Below, piece after piece: positions 8,207-17,312 of a stretch of DNA of 64,000 bases. Position numbers and translations under genes: made by a program. How positions within the stretch are numbered: position 1 is the stretch's first letter; every line of letters begins with the position of its first letter. Source of the DNA: JBHOQS01 sp042408875 (GTDB lineage Bacteria > Chloroflexota > UBA11872 > JBHOQS01); the NCBI GenBank assembly GCA_042408875.1, contig JBHOQS010000025.1:1-64000 (forward strand), in the 5' to 3' direction. The notes below the pieces were generated by a model. The model was not told the DNA's origin and searched no databases. It saw nothing but the letters and a program-made list of their open reading frames with translations.

Positions 8207-10432
8207 CTAGCGGGCGATCTCCCGTACCACGTTGAAGACGTTCTTCACCCGCTCGATCTTGCTCATCAGCCGGCTGAGCTCTGCCAGGCTGCCGATCTCC
8301 ACCGTTACCGTGATGGTCGCTGTGTGCTCATCCGGCTTGGTCTGCGTCGTCGAAGCCAGGATATTCAGCTTCTCGTCTGCCACAATCGTGGTCACGTCGC
8401 GCAGCAGGCCCGGCCGGTCCCAGGCCTCCACCCGAATAGTGACCGGGTAGGTCTGCTTGTCTGACGTCCCCCACTCCACGCTGACCAGCCGTTCCTTCTC
8501 ATCCTCGGCCAGGATGTTGGGACAGTCGGCGCGATGGATTGTCACGCCGCGGCCGCGCGTGATGTAGCCGATGATGCGATCTCCGGGCACCGGCTTGCAG
8601 CATGTGGCCAGCCGGGTCAGGAGGTCGCCCACGCCCATCACGCTCAGGCCGCTGGCGACGCTGGGCTGCACGGCCACGGTCGTGCCCTGCGGCGCCTCGA
8701 CCTGGGGCTCCGGCTCAGTGCGCAGGCCCAGCCGCAGGATCACCTGATGCGGCGACACCGCTCCGAAGCCGATCGCCGCGAAGAGATTATCCGCGTTGTT
8801 CACCTTGAGCGCCTGCGCCACTTCCTCGAGCTGGCGATCCTCGATGCTGCCCAGACCGCCCAGGCCTAGGCGCTTAAGCTCGCGCTCCAGGAGCTCCTTG
8901 CCGCGGGCGATGTTCTCTTCCTTCTGGCGCTGCTTGAACCACTGCCGGATCTTCTCCTTGGCGTGGGCCGTCTGGACGATGTTCAGCCAGTCGCGGCTGG
9001 GGCCGTGCTCTCCCTTCGCCGTGATGATCTCGACGATATCACCGCTCTGGAGCTGATAGTCCAGCGGGACCAGCCGCCCGTTCACCTTGGCGCCGATGCA
9101 GCGATGGCCCACATCAGTATGGATGCGGTAGGCGAAGTCGATCGGCGTGGACTTCGCCGGCAGGTCCTTCACCTCACCGCGCGGCGTGAAGACGAACACC
9201 TGGTCCTGGAAGATGTCCATCTTCACGCTCTCGACGAACTCGCGGGCATCGGAGAGCTCGCGCTGCCAGGCCATGAGCTGGCGCAGCCACGCCAGCTTGG
9301 TCTCGAACTCCTGGTCGCGCCGGCTGCCGCCTTCCTTGTAGCGCCAGTGCGCCGCGATACCGTACTCGGCCACGCGGTGCATCTCATGCGTACGGATCTG
9401 CACCTCCAGCGGCTTGCCGTCGGGCCCCAGCACCGCCGTGTGCAGGCTCTGGTACATGTTCCCCTTAGGGTTGGCGATGTAATCATCGAACTGCCCGGGG
9501 ATGGGATGCCAGAGCGTATGCACCACGCCGAGCACGTGGTAGCACTCCTGCACTTCATCGACCAGCACGCGCAGCGCCAGCAGGTCGTACACCTCGTCGA
9601 ACGAGATGCCCTTGCGCAGCATCTTCTGGTAGATGCTGTAGAGATGCTTGGCGCGACCGGTGATGGTGGCGTGGATGCCGTTCGCCTCCAGCTCCCGCGC
9701 CAGGATCTCCGCGGCATGCGCCACGATGCGCTCGCGTTCGCTCCGCTTGCTGGCCAACAGGCGGGCCAGCTCGCGGTACTTCTCCGGCTCCAGATAGCGG
9801 AAGGCCCCGTCCTCGAGCTGCCACTTCAGCTCCCAGATCCCCAGCCGGTTCGCCAGAGGAGCGTAGATCTCGAGCGTCTCCTGGGCGATCTTGAGCTGGC
9901 GCTCACGGGAGAGCGCGTCCAGCGTGCGGATGTTGTGCAGCCGGTCGGCCAGGCGGATCAGCACCACGCGGATGTCCCGCGCCATGGCGAGGAACATCTT
10001 GCGCAGGTTCTCCGCTTGCTCTTCCTCCAGCGTCTCCCAGCGGATCTTGCGCAGCTTGGTGACGCCATCCACCAGCTCAGCGATCTCGTTGCCGAAGTTG
10101 TCGCGGATCTTCTCCAGCGAGACGTGGGTATCCTCAGGCACGTCGTGCAAGAGCGCGGCCATGATCGCCGCGCGGTCGAGCTGGAGGCTGGCCAGGATCA
10201 TCGCCGTGGCCAACGGATGCTGGATGTACGGCTCGCCCGACTCGCGGAACTGGCCCTCATGGGCGCGCGCCGCGTACTCGTACGCCTTGCGCACCGGCGT
10301 CAGATCAACACCCGCGCCGAGATAGCCGCGCATGACCGTCAGGAGCTGCTCAATGTCGAGCACCCCCTCCGGGGCGACGACCAGCGGCCGCTGCTCTTCC
10401 GTTAGCTCCGCCGTCTGCACCACTACGGCCAT
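8207..10432 (-). CDS. Bifunctional (p)ppGpp synthetase/hydrolase (RelA/SpoT family)
   Basis: A 741-residue long RSH enzyme that makes and degrades (p)ppGpp for the stringent response. The HD hydrolase domain keeps H72 and the H96-D97 pair (LLHDVPEDT), so hydrolase activity is expected. The synthetase domain has GRAKHLYSIYQKM and GNMYQSLHTAV with EVQIRTHEMH. A TGS domain (VFVFTPRGEVKDLP) and a C-terminal ACT domain (IRVEAWDRPGLLRD) follow. Length and domain order match the family. The ATG at 10432 has GAGGCGGAG just upstream. recJ lies 62 bases upstream on the same strand, a common pairing in bacteria. Confidence 0.95.
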   Translation of the reverse strand: MAVVVQTAELTEEQRPLVVAPEGVLDIEQLLTVMRGYLGAGVDLTPVRKAYEYAARAHEGQFRESGEPYIQHPLATAMILASLQLDRAAIMAALLHDVPEDTHVSLEKIRDNFGNEIAELVDGVTKLRKIRWETLEEEQAENLRKMFLAMARDIRVVLIRLADRLHNIRTLDALSRERQLKIAQETLEIYAPLANRLGIWELKWQLEDGAFRYLEPEKYRELARLLASKRSERERIVAHAAEILARELEANGIHATITGRAKHLYSIYQKMLRKGISFDEVYDLLALRVLVDEVQECYHVLGVVHTLWHPIPGQFDDYIANPKGNMYQSLHTAVLGPDGKPLEVQIRTHEMHRVAEYGIAAHWRYKEGGSRRDQEFETKLAWLRQLMAWQRELSDAREFVESVKMDIFQDQVFVFTPRGEVKDLPAKSTPIDFAYRIHTDVGHRCIGAKVNGRLVPLDYQLQSGDIVEIITAKGEHGPSRDWLNIVQTAHAKEKIRQWFKQRQKEENIARGKELLERELKRLGLGGLGSIEDRQLEEVAQALKVNNADNLFAAIGFGAVSPHQVILRLGLRTEPEPQVEAPQGTTVAVQPSVASGLSVMGVGDLLTRLATCCKPVPGDRIIGYITRGRGVTIHRADCPNILAEDEKERLVSVEWGTSDKQTYPVTIRVEAWDRPGLLRDVTTIVADEKLNILASTTQTKPDEHTATITVTVEIGSLAELSRLMSKIERVKNVFNVVREIAR

Positions 10433-10470
10433 GCTCCGCCTCGCTCTCTACGTTACGCTCGCTACGTTAC

Positions 10471-10492
10471 GTAAGGCACCTGTAAGGCACCT
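10471..10492. repeat. Perfect 11-bp tandem duplication
   Basis: GTAAGGCACCT occurs twice head to tail in the short rsh-recJ spacer, preceded by two CTACGTTACG copies 14 bases apart. The second copy ends just short of the recJ stop. Confidence 0.8.
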
Positions 10493-10494
10493 GT

Positions 10495-12252
10495 TCACGG
10501 TACCTGCTGCGCCGGACGCACATCCACCAGCCGGAGCCGCACCCGCTTCTCGCCGTTCCACTCGTTCTCGTCGAACGTGTACATGACATCTACCAGGCCG
10601 CCGCGCGGCAGGCTGCCGGCCAGCCCGGCCATGCCCCAGCCCACCGCCTCCACGAGCCCCCCATCCACTGCCAGCGTACAGCGCAGGTGCTGCTGCTCAG
10701 CTCCTATCAGCCGCCAATCGTACAACTTCACCCGCCGCGTGACAAACACCGGATCGGGGTTGCCGTGGCCGAATGGCTCGAGCGCTCGAACCAACCGCCA
10801 TACTACCGGCACGACATCCGGACGCAGATAGCTTGCGCTTAGGACAGCATCGTACTCTAGCGGGGGCGAGACGATCTCCGGTCCCAGCGCCTCTTCGGCC
10901 AGCCGCTCCAGCCGGCTGCGAAGCGCCGGGATACACTCACGACGAACCGTGAAGCCCGCAGCCTGCTCGTGCCCGCCGAAGCGCACCAGAAGCTCCCGGC
11001 AAGCTGCCAGCGCTTCCGCGAGATGGAAGCCGGGCACACTACGCGCCGACCCGCGGCACTCCGCATCAGATAATTGTAACACCACGGCCGGGCGCTCAAA
11101 GCGCTCGACCAGCCGCATGGCAGCCAGCCCCAGCACGCCCGGGTGCCAGTCCTCTCCCGCCACGAAGATGAGCGGCCGGTCCAGCCGCTGCATCGCCTGC
11201 GTGGTAGCCTCATCCAGGGCACGCTGGAGCAGGGCCAGGCGCTCCTGATTGATGCGCTCCAGCCGCTCGGCCAGCACCTCCGCCTCCGCCAGCTCTCGCG
11301 CGGCCAGCAGCCGGTAGGCCACATCCGACATACCCAGCCGGCCGGCCGCATTGAGCCGTGGCCCCAAGATGAACCCAAGGTGCCAGGCGCGGAGCGCAGG
11401 TAGCTTGACGCTGGCGCGCTCCGCCAGCGCCTGAAGCCCAGGGCGGGCCGCCCGCTGCATGCGCGCCAGCCCCCGGATCGCCAGCGTGCGGTTCTCTCCG
11501 ACTAGCGGCGCCACGTCCACCACAGTCCCCAGCGCCACCAACTCAACGATCTGCTCCTCGGCGTCTGTAGCGGCAAGGCCCCGGTCCTGAAAGAGCGCCT
11601 GCACGAGCTTATAGGCCACGCCGACGCCAGCAAGCTCTTTGTAAGGATACGGACAGCACTCCTGCTGCGGGTTGATCACCGCTGCTGCCTCGGGCGGCTG
11701 CTGCGGGACGTGATGATGGTCGGTGACGATGACATCCATGCCTAGGGCGCGGGCGTGGCGTACCTCTTCGATGGCGCTGATGCCACAGTCTGAGGAGATT
11801 ACGAGCTGTGCCCCCTGCGCTGCTAGCTCCGAGATCCCATCCACAGACAGGCCGTAGCCTTCGGTCAGCCGATCGCCGATGCGCACGAGCGGATCGAAGC
11901 CAGCCGCACGCAGCCCCTCAGCTAGCACCACCGCGGAGGTAAGCCCATCGACATCGGAATCGGAGTAGACCGCTACGCGCTCGCCCTCCTGCAGCGCCCG
12001 GCGTAAGCGCTCGATCGCCTGCGGCACGCCGGCCAGCAGAAACGGGTCGGCGTCACGACAATACCCATGGAGAAAAGCCTCGGCAGCGCTGAGGCTCGCC
12101 ACGCCGCGAGTGCGCAGCAGCGGCAGGACCAGCTCGCTCGGCCGACGTAGCCGGCAGTCTGGCACAAGCGAGAAGAGGAGTTGATCTAAGCGTTCCGCAG
12201 CACCGCTCTCTTCCCAGGGCACCGCCGCTCGCCGCTGCCAGGCCCGCGCCAT
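10495..12252 (-). CDS. recJ: Single-stranded-DNA-specific exonuclease RecJ
   Basis: A 585-residue DHH-family 5'-3' exonuclease used in recombination and mismatch repair. Motif I reads VYSDSDVDGLTS (the family usually has D-Y-D-x-D-G), the SSDCG motif follows, and the DHH signature is VTDHHHVP. A DHHA1-type C-terminal part with RFGGHEQAAGFTV completes the core. The ATG at 12252 is preceded by AGGAGG at five bases. Length is close to the usual 560-600 residues. It is 62 bases upstream of the RelA/SpoT gene and probably cotranscribed with it. The Tyr-to-Ser change in motif I is the only oddity. Confidence 0.93.
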   Translation of the reverse strand: MARAWQRRAAVPWEESGAAERLDQLLFSLVPDCRLRRPSELVLPLLRTRGVASLSAAEAFLHGYCRDADPFLLAGVPQAIERLRRALQEGERVAVYSDSDVDGLTSAVVLAEGLRAAGFDPLVRIGDRLTEGYGLSVDGISELAAQGAQLVISSDCGISAIEEVRHARALGMDVIVTDHHHVPQQPPEAAAVINPQQECCPYPYKELAGVGVAYKLVQALFQDRGLAATDAEEQIVELVALGTVVDVAPLVGENRTLAIRGLARMQRAARPGLQALAERASVKLPALRAWHLGFILGPRLNAAGRLGMSDVAYRLLAARELAEAEVLAERLERINQERLALLQRALDEATTQAMQRLDRPLIFVAGEDWHPGVLGLAAMRLVERFERPAVVLQLSDAECRGSARSVPGFHLAEALAACRELLVRFGGHEQAAGFTVRRECIPALRSRLERLAEEALGPEIVSPPLEYDAVLSASYLRPDVVPVVWRLVRALEPFGHGNPDPVFVTRRVKLYDWRLIGAEQQHLRCTLAVDGGLVEAVGWGMAGLAGSLPRGGLVDVMYTFDENEWNGEKRVRLRLVDVRPAQQVP

Positions 12253-12441
12253 TGATTCCTCCTGAGACCTTGCAGGACTTGAGACAGGCCGGCGGAGTGT
12301 GCCCTGGGGCGAAAGGCCACCGCATGCACACCCGGCCGTCCGCGCGCCTCTGCATGCATTATAGGCATCGAGGCCGGCATGCGCAGCACCCGGCGGGCTT
12401 CGGGATAGGCCAATGCGAAAAACTCTCCGAAACTACGCAAA

Positions 12442-13053
12442 CTACATGAGAAACTGTTCAACCTGCACCGGAAACCGCGGGATCACTTGCGAGGGCAGCG
12501 TGGCCTTACTTCGAAAGACGCCGCGAGAGCGATAGGCGCTGCCTTCCCGGACGAGCACTTCGATGGTGCGGGCGTAGGGATCAGCGATCCAGTACTCAGG
12601 GACGCCCGACCGGGCGTATACGTCCTGCTTCTCCCGCCGGTCATAGCCGGCTGTCCCAGGCGAGGCGACCTCGACCACGACCACGAGGTCGGGGACACCG
12701 ACCAGACGCGCCGGCGTAATGATGCCCGCGTGCTCGGCACGCACGACCACGACGTCCGGCTGCACCACGCGCGCGGGCGAGAGCTCCACATTGATGGGCG
12801 CGCTGAACACCCTGCCTTTCCCGGCGAGCTGGACATGAACCAGCAGGTAATGGAAAATCCATCCCACTGCGGTCTGGTGCGCGACATCTGGCGAAGGCGC
12901 CACGTCCAGTACTCCGTCGATGATTTCGTAACGGCGGCCATCGTCGAGCAGCCGGGCGTAGCTGACATACGTCCACTGCCCCTGCGGCGGCCCGGGCACA
13001 TCATCGGCTCGCCGCACCACAGGCAACACATCGTGTTCGAGGGTCACCGCCAT
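12442..13053 (-). CDS. Uma2 family endonuclease-like protein (DUF820)
   Basis: A 203-residue protein of the Uma2/DUF820 group, PD-(D/E)XK-fold predicted nucleases very abundant in Chloroflexota and Cyanobacteria. Visible signatures are YEIIDGVLDVAPSP, VQPDVVVVR, VVVEVASPGT with the acidic residue of the core, DRREKQDVYARSGVPEYWI (the conserved Y..GV.EYW block) and a C-terminal beta hairpin. I start it at the ATG at 13053 because GGGAGG precedes it; an in-frame start lies 14 codons earlier. Biological role unknown; the gene is probably independent of its DNA-repair neighbours. Confidence 0.85.
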   Translation of the reverse strand: MAVTLEHDVLPVVRRADDVPGPPQGQWTYVSYARLLDDGRRYEIIDGVLDVAPSPDVAHQTAVGWIFHYLLVHVQLAGKGRVFSAPINVELSPARVVQPDVVVVRAEHAGIITPARLVGVPDLVVVVEVASPGTAGYDRREKQDVYARSGVPEYWIADPYARTIEVLVREGSAYRSRGVFRSKATLPSQVIPRFPVQVEQFLM

Positions 13054-13152
13054 CGCCCGCCTCCCTGTCGGACGCTGCACAGCGCCGCGATGCACTGGAG
13101 TACCTGCTCCTCAGCACTCGCGTGGCGCCTTCGCCCTGCCGGCTCGCCTGCG

Positions 13153-14925
13153 CTAGGCGCTGCGCGCCTGTCTTCTGCCCTTCTTCCACCGCGCCGCTTC
13201 TTCCAGGAGTTCGGCGCCGCTCTGGCGGGCGGCCTCGCCGGTGGCCCCCAGCATCTGGGAGAGCTCGTCCAGACGCTCGGCCTCCGAGAGCCGCCTCACC
13301 GTGGTCACAGTGCGCTCAATGCCGTCGCGGCGCTCGACGCGCTTCTCGATGTACCAGTGCACATCGCCGAAGCAGGCTACCTGCGGCAGGTGGGTGATGC
13401 ACAGCACCTGACGGTTGGCGCTCAGGTTCCAGAGCTTCTCGCCAATGACACGCCCGGAGCGCCCGCCCACCCCGACGTCCACCTCGTCGAAGATCAGCGT
13501 CGGAGTTTCGTCTGCCGCGGCCAGGGCCGATTTGAGGGCCAGCATAATGCGCGCCGTTTCGCCCCCCGAGGCGATGCGCGCCACTGGCTTGAGCGGCTCG
13601 CCGGGGTTCGGCGACACCAGGAAGGTCACGCGGTCGATCCCGGTGCGGTCGAAGGCGTAGCGCCGGCTGTCAACGGGCACACCGGCCGGGTCCTCTACCT
13701 GAGTGACCTGCACCTCGAAGCGCACGCCAGGCATGGCCAGGCTCCGCAGCTCTGCCAGCGCCGCGGCGGAGAGCTGCGCCGCGGCGGCGCGCCGGGCCGC
13801 CGAGAGCTCGACTGCCGCCCGGCCTACCTGCTCCAGCAGCTCCTGCTCCCGCGCGGCCAGCTCGCTGGAGCGCTCCTCGGCATGCGTGAGCCGGTCCAGC
13901 TCCTGCGCTGCCTCATCACGGTAGCGCAGCACCTCCTCGATGCTGTCACCGTACTTGCGCTTCAGCGAGGCGATCACATCCAGCCGCTGCTCGACCTCGT
14001 CCAGCCGCGCCGGATCGAGCTCGACAGCGTCGCGGTAGCGGCGGAGCGCAGCGGCGATGTCGTCGGCTAGCGCGGCCAGCTCGTCGAGCCGGCCGGCTTC
14101 CGCCTGGACTGTGGGGTCGTAGCGCACCAGCTCGGCCAGCGCCACGCAGGCCTGGCCGGCCAGGTCGATCACGCCAGGCGCCTCGTCAGTGCCAGCCAGC
14201 GCCTCGTAGGCTTGCTCGGCCAGCCGCAGGATGCGCTCGGCGTTCTGCAGCACCGTGCGCTCCCGCAGCAGCGCCTCCTCCTCGCCCGGCTTCAGCGCGG
14301 CGGCATCAATCTCCTCGATTTGGAACTGCAAGAGGTCGATGCGGCGCGCCATCTCCCGCTCATCGCGCTGGAGGAGCTGGAGCTCTCGCCGCACAGCGTG
14401 GTACTCGTCCACCAGCGCGGCCACCGTGCGCCGCAGCGGCAGGAGCTTGCCGTACGTGTCGAGCAGGTCGAGCTGTTTGTCCGGGCGCAGCAGGGTCAGA
14501 TGCTCGCCCTGCCCGTGGATATCGATCAGCGCCTGGCCGATCTGCTGCATAGTGGACAGCGGGACAGCGCGGCCGTTAACGCGCACTACCGTGCGCCCGC
14601 CACGCACGAGCTCGCGGCGCAGGATCAGTGTGTCGCTGGCGTCGTCGTCCAGCAGGTCGTTCTCGCGCAAGAGGTGCCAGAGCGAGCCCGGCGCCGGGTC
14701 AGGCGGCGCCGGAGGGAGTAGGAAGATCCCTTCGATGCTGGCCCGGTCGGCGCCGGTGCGGATGTCGCTGGCGTCCATCTTCCCGCCGACCAGCGCGCCG
14801 ATAGCATCGATGAGGATGGACTTTCCAGCTCCGGTCTCCCCGGTGAGGACGTGCAATCCGCCACCGAACTCGAGGTGTACGTGATCGATCAGGGCGAAAT
14901 TGCGGATATCGAGTTCGAGTAGCAT
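13153..14925 (-). CDS. recN: DNA repair protein RecN
   Basis: A 590-residue SMC-like ATPase for double-strand-break repair. The N-terminal Walker A is TGETGAGKS in the classic context LDIRNFALIDHV. Two long coiled-coil stretches fill the middle. The C-terminal part carries RIASGGETARIMLALKSAL (ABC signature), TLIFDEVDVGVGG (Walker B) and ITHLPQVACF. Length is normal. It sits between NAD kinase and the Uma2 gene on the same strand; NAD kinase followed by recN is a common order. The ATG at 14925 has TGGAG close by. Confidence 0.95.
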   Translation of the reverse strand: MLLELDIRNFALIDHVHLEFGGGLHVLTGETGAGKSILIDAIGALVGGKMDASDIRTGADRASIEGIFLLPPAPPDPAPGSLWHLLRENDLLDDDASDTLILRRELVRGGRTVVRVNGRAVPLSTMQQIGQALIDIHGQGEHLTLLRPDKQLDLLDTYGKLLPLRRTVAALVDEYHAVRRELQLLQRDEREMARRIDLLQFQIEEIDAAALKPGEEEALLRERTVLQNAERILRLAEQAYEALAGTDEAPGVIDLAGQACVALAELVRYDPTVQAEAGRLDELAALADDIAAALRRYRDAVELDPARLDEVEQRLDVIASLKRKYGDSIEEVLRYRDEAAQELDRLTHAEERSSELAAREQELLEQVGRAAVELSAARRAAAAQLSAAALAELRSLAMPGVRFEVQVTQVEDPAGVPVDSRRYAFDRTGIDRVTFLVSPNPGEPLKPVARIASGGETARIMLALKSALAAADETPTLIFDEVDVGVGGRSGRVIGEKLWNLSANRQVLCITHLPQVACFGDVHWYIEKRVERRDGIERTVTTVRRLSEAERLDELSQMLGATGEAARQSGAELLEEAARWKKGRRQARSA

Positions 14926-15062
14926 GCTCCAGCGTGTTCTCCAGGCTCAGCAGCACGCGGCCTGCCAGGGTGCACTGGCTCGTGCCTCTCCAGCGGCGCC
15001 GCGGTGTCCGGCACGGTGAATACCACACCCGGGTGCACACAGGTGCGCATCGCGGTGCACGG

Positions 15063-15983
15063 TTACACCAGCGCGGGAGCAAAACGGCTCATCAGCACGC
15101 GCATGAAGTAGTGCCGCGGGCGCACTCGCGCGAAGCGGCAGCGATGCGGGCTCTCGGTCACCAGCACACGATCCTCGGGAGCCAGCATGCAGTCGAGCTG
15201 CCCGTCTACTGAGAGGATTGTCTCGTGATTGGAGACTGCACGCAAGAGCAGCTCGGTATCGGCGTCGAGCACGAGCGAGCGCTCGAAGCAGCGAAACGGG
15301 GCGAGCGGCGTGAGGATAATGTTGCGCGCCTCGGGATGCAGCACTGGCCCGCCGGCGGCGAAGGAGTACGCCGTGCTGCCAGTCGGCGAGGCCACAATCA
15401 GCCCGTCGGCGGTGTAGACCAGCGCCTCCGCGCCGTTCAGGCTGACGAACACCTCGATCACGCGGGCCACCCGCCCACGGCTGATCACCACGTCGTTCAG
15501 GGCCAGGTACTCGCTGCTCCCCTGCGGGCGCAGGTGCAGCACCCGCAGCATGGAGCGCTCCTCGATCCAGTAGCGGCCCTCCAGGAACAGGGGAAGCTTC
15601 TCGTCCAGCTCGTCTACGGTGACCTCGGTCAGGAAGCCAAGCTGCCCCAGGTGCACGCCGACGATAGGGACCTTATGGATGGCCGCAAGCTTCGCGGCGC
15701 GGTGGATCGTGCCATCGCCGCCGAGCGTGAAGAGCAGATCGGTCTCCTCCATCGGCGCGCGCGCCTCAGCATCGCGCGTGATGGGCAGGAGCCAGGCGCT
15801 CCGGCCAGTGGAGCGCACCTGCTCAGCTAGGTGCGCGGCCAGGGCCGCCGCCTCGGCCTTGCTCCCATGATAGAGAATACCGATGCGCCGGTTCGGTAGC
15901 TCAGCGCCGGGAGAGGCCATTACTGAAATAATAGAAGAAGAGGAAGGGGACCCCTCCTGTCCAGGACGCGGACTGTGTTGCAC
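15063..15983 (-). CDS. nadK: NAD kinase
   Basis: ATP (or polyphosphate)-NAD kinase, which makes NADP+ in the cytoplasm. It has the GGDGT motif (LFTLGGDGTIHRA), HLGQLGFLTE, ALNDVVI and DGLIVASPTGSTAYSF, the substrate-binding elements of the family. The GTG at 15983 has GAGGAG five bases upstream and gives 306 residues with a Ser-rich 21-residue N-terminal extension. The ATG at 15920 (285 residues) matches the usual length but has no ribosome site. Followed by recN. Confidence 0.93.
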   Translation of the reverse strand: MQHSPRPGQEGSPSSSSIISVMASPGAELPNRRIGILYHGSKAEAAALAAHLAEQVRSTGRSAWLLPITRDAEARAPMEETDLLFTLGGDGTIHRAAKLAAIHKVPIVGVHLGQLGFLTEVTVDELDEKLPLFLEGRYWIEERSMLRVLHLRPQGSSEYLALNDVVISRGRVARVIEVFVSLNGAEALVYTADGLIVASPTGSTAYSFAAGGPVLHPEARNIILTPLAPFRCFERSLVLDADTELLLRAVSNHETILSVDGQLDCMLAPEDRVLVTESPHRCRFARVRPRHYFMRVLMSRFAPALV

Positions 15984-16115
15984 GTGTGCTCCTCGGCGAA
16001 TGGTGCCACCGCCATCACCGGTGACGGCAAGGATGGCGTGGCGGCGTCAGGACGAGGTACTGAACCGGCCGCATTGATTCTACTGGATCCAGCGGTGCGG
16101 TAGCAAAGCGTCCTG

Positions 16116-16820
16116 TCAGGGCAGCGACACAGTCCGGGCAATGGCGCAGCCCCACACTTCGATCGCCCCTGCCGCGCGCAAGGCCGCTGCGCACGCCTCC
16201 AGCGTGCTGCCCGTAGTGCAGACGTCGTCTACCACGACGATCCGCTGGCCGGCCACGCGCGGCGGATCAGCGCGGAAGGCATCAGCCAGATTGCGGCGCC
16301 GCTCCAGGCGGCTCAGGCCAGCCTGTGGAGGAGTGAGGCGCACGCGTACAAGCGCGCGGCCATCGTAGCGGCAGCCCAGGTGGTGTGCCAGCGCACGTGC
16401 CAGCCCTTCGGCCTGGTTGAAGCCACGCACCCGCTGGCGCATTGGATGAAGCGGCACCGGGATCACCAGGTCGGCCGGCGGCAGCCGTGTCGCTCCGCGG
16501 AGCAGCACTTCTTCAAGCGCCCGAGCCAGATCGCGCCGGTAGCGGTACTTGAAGCGCAGCACGGCCGCTCGCACAGGGCCGCTGTACTCCGCCGCAGTGA
16601 CGATCCCATCGATGGCCAGCGGAGCGCGCCAGCACGCCGGACAGCGCGTCCCCTGGCCCTGGGCCAGGGGCTGTCCGCAGCACCGGCAGGCGTCGGTGTC
16701 GATCCAGCGGATCTGTGCGACGCAGGCGCGACAGAGCCCGGCTCCCACCTCACCGCAGGCAGCGCAGTGCGGCGGGAGCACGAGGTCGAGCAGGGCGTCC
16801 AGGAGCCGCTGCACCAGCAT
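16116..16820 (-). CDS. comF: ComF family phosphoribosyltransferase-like protein
   Basis: A 234-residue ComFC-type protein. An N-terminal double zinc ribbon (CAACG...CRAC and CRCCG...CPAC) is followed by a type I phosphoribosyltransferase fold with RVRGFNQAEGLARAL and the PRPP loop VVVDDVCTTGSTL. In naturally competent bacteria this family helps process incoming single-stranded DNA; in others its role is unclear. No other competence gene is visible here. The start has no strong ribosome site. It lies between a DUF192 gene and NAD kinase on the same strand. Confidence 0.9.
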   Translation of the reverse strand: MLVQRLLDALLDLVLPPHCAACGEVGAGLCRACVAQIRWIDTDACRCCGQPLAQGQGTRCPACWRAPLAIDGIVTAAEYSGPVRAAVLRFKYRYRRDLARALEEVLLRGATRLPPADLVIPVPLHPMRQRVRGFNQAEGLARALAHHLGCRYDGRALVRVRLTPPQAGLSRLERRRNLADAFRADPPRVAGQRIVVVDDVCTTGSTLEACAAALRAAGAIEVWGCAIARTVSLP

Positions 16821-16911
16821 GTCCGGCAGAGCATACCTTGGGAGACAGGCCAGGCCAAGGGCGCGCAGTGACCTGGAGTAGCCTGAAGTGAAGCGACTGA
16901 TCCCCTACAGC

Positions 16912-17286
16912 TTATTCTTCGACAGGCTCGAGCACAATACGGTGCCCAATCGCCACTCCATGGCGTGCGGCGGTGCCCGCCGGAAGCTCGATGACATAGT
17001 GTGAGCGCAACACGATGGGGCCGATCCGCTGGGGGCGCATCTGCGGGAGAATGCGCAGGATGTCCCCCCTCTTCGAGACGTAGAGCACGTCGATAGGGAA
17101 GCGCATACCGAGGCAGTGCACGCTGTTGCAGGGCCAGATCACCAGCCCCTCACCCTCGGGGAGGGCCCGCCGGCCAAGCAGGCCCTTTGCGCGCGCCCAG
17201 AGCGATGTCGCCACCGCCGCGCGCTCTGCCAGATATGCACCAGTCGTAGCGTCGAGCACTCGCACAACCCTGGGCAGCTTCGCCAT
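16912..17286 (-). CDS. DUF192 family protein
   Basis: A 124-residue protein matching DUF192: AERAAVATSLWARAKGLLG, then GEGLVIWPCNSVHCLGMRFP, IDVLYVSKRGDIL, and the closing IELPAGTAARHGVAIGHRI. The function of the family is unknown. It sits 26 bases downstream of tadC on the same strand, so it may be translated from the end of the pilus transcript. I see no signal peptide on this copy. Confidence 0.85.
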   Translation of the reverse strand: MAKLPRVVRVLDATTGAYLAERAAVATSLWARAKGLLGRRALPEGEGLVIWPCNSVHCLGMRFPIDVLYVSKRGDILRILPQMRPQRIGPIVLRSHYVIELPAGTAARHGVAIGHRIVLEPVEE

Positions 17287-17312
17287 GGCATGTCCCCGGC
17301 GTGCTGTCGGGA

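Noticed and set aside
8963..10405. Long plus-strand open frame (about 480 codons) opposite the RelA/SpoT gene
   Set aside because: It is the antisense frame of a well-supported RSH gene; its Leu/Arg/His-rich protein has no recognisable domain.
12487..14070. Plus-strand 527-codon open frame opposite Uma2 and recN
   Set aside because: It crosses two well-supported minus-strand genes and the spacer between them; composition is that of an antisense frame.
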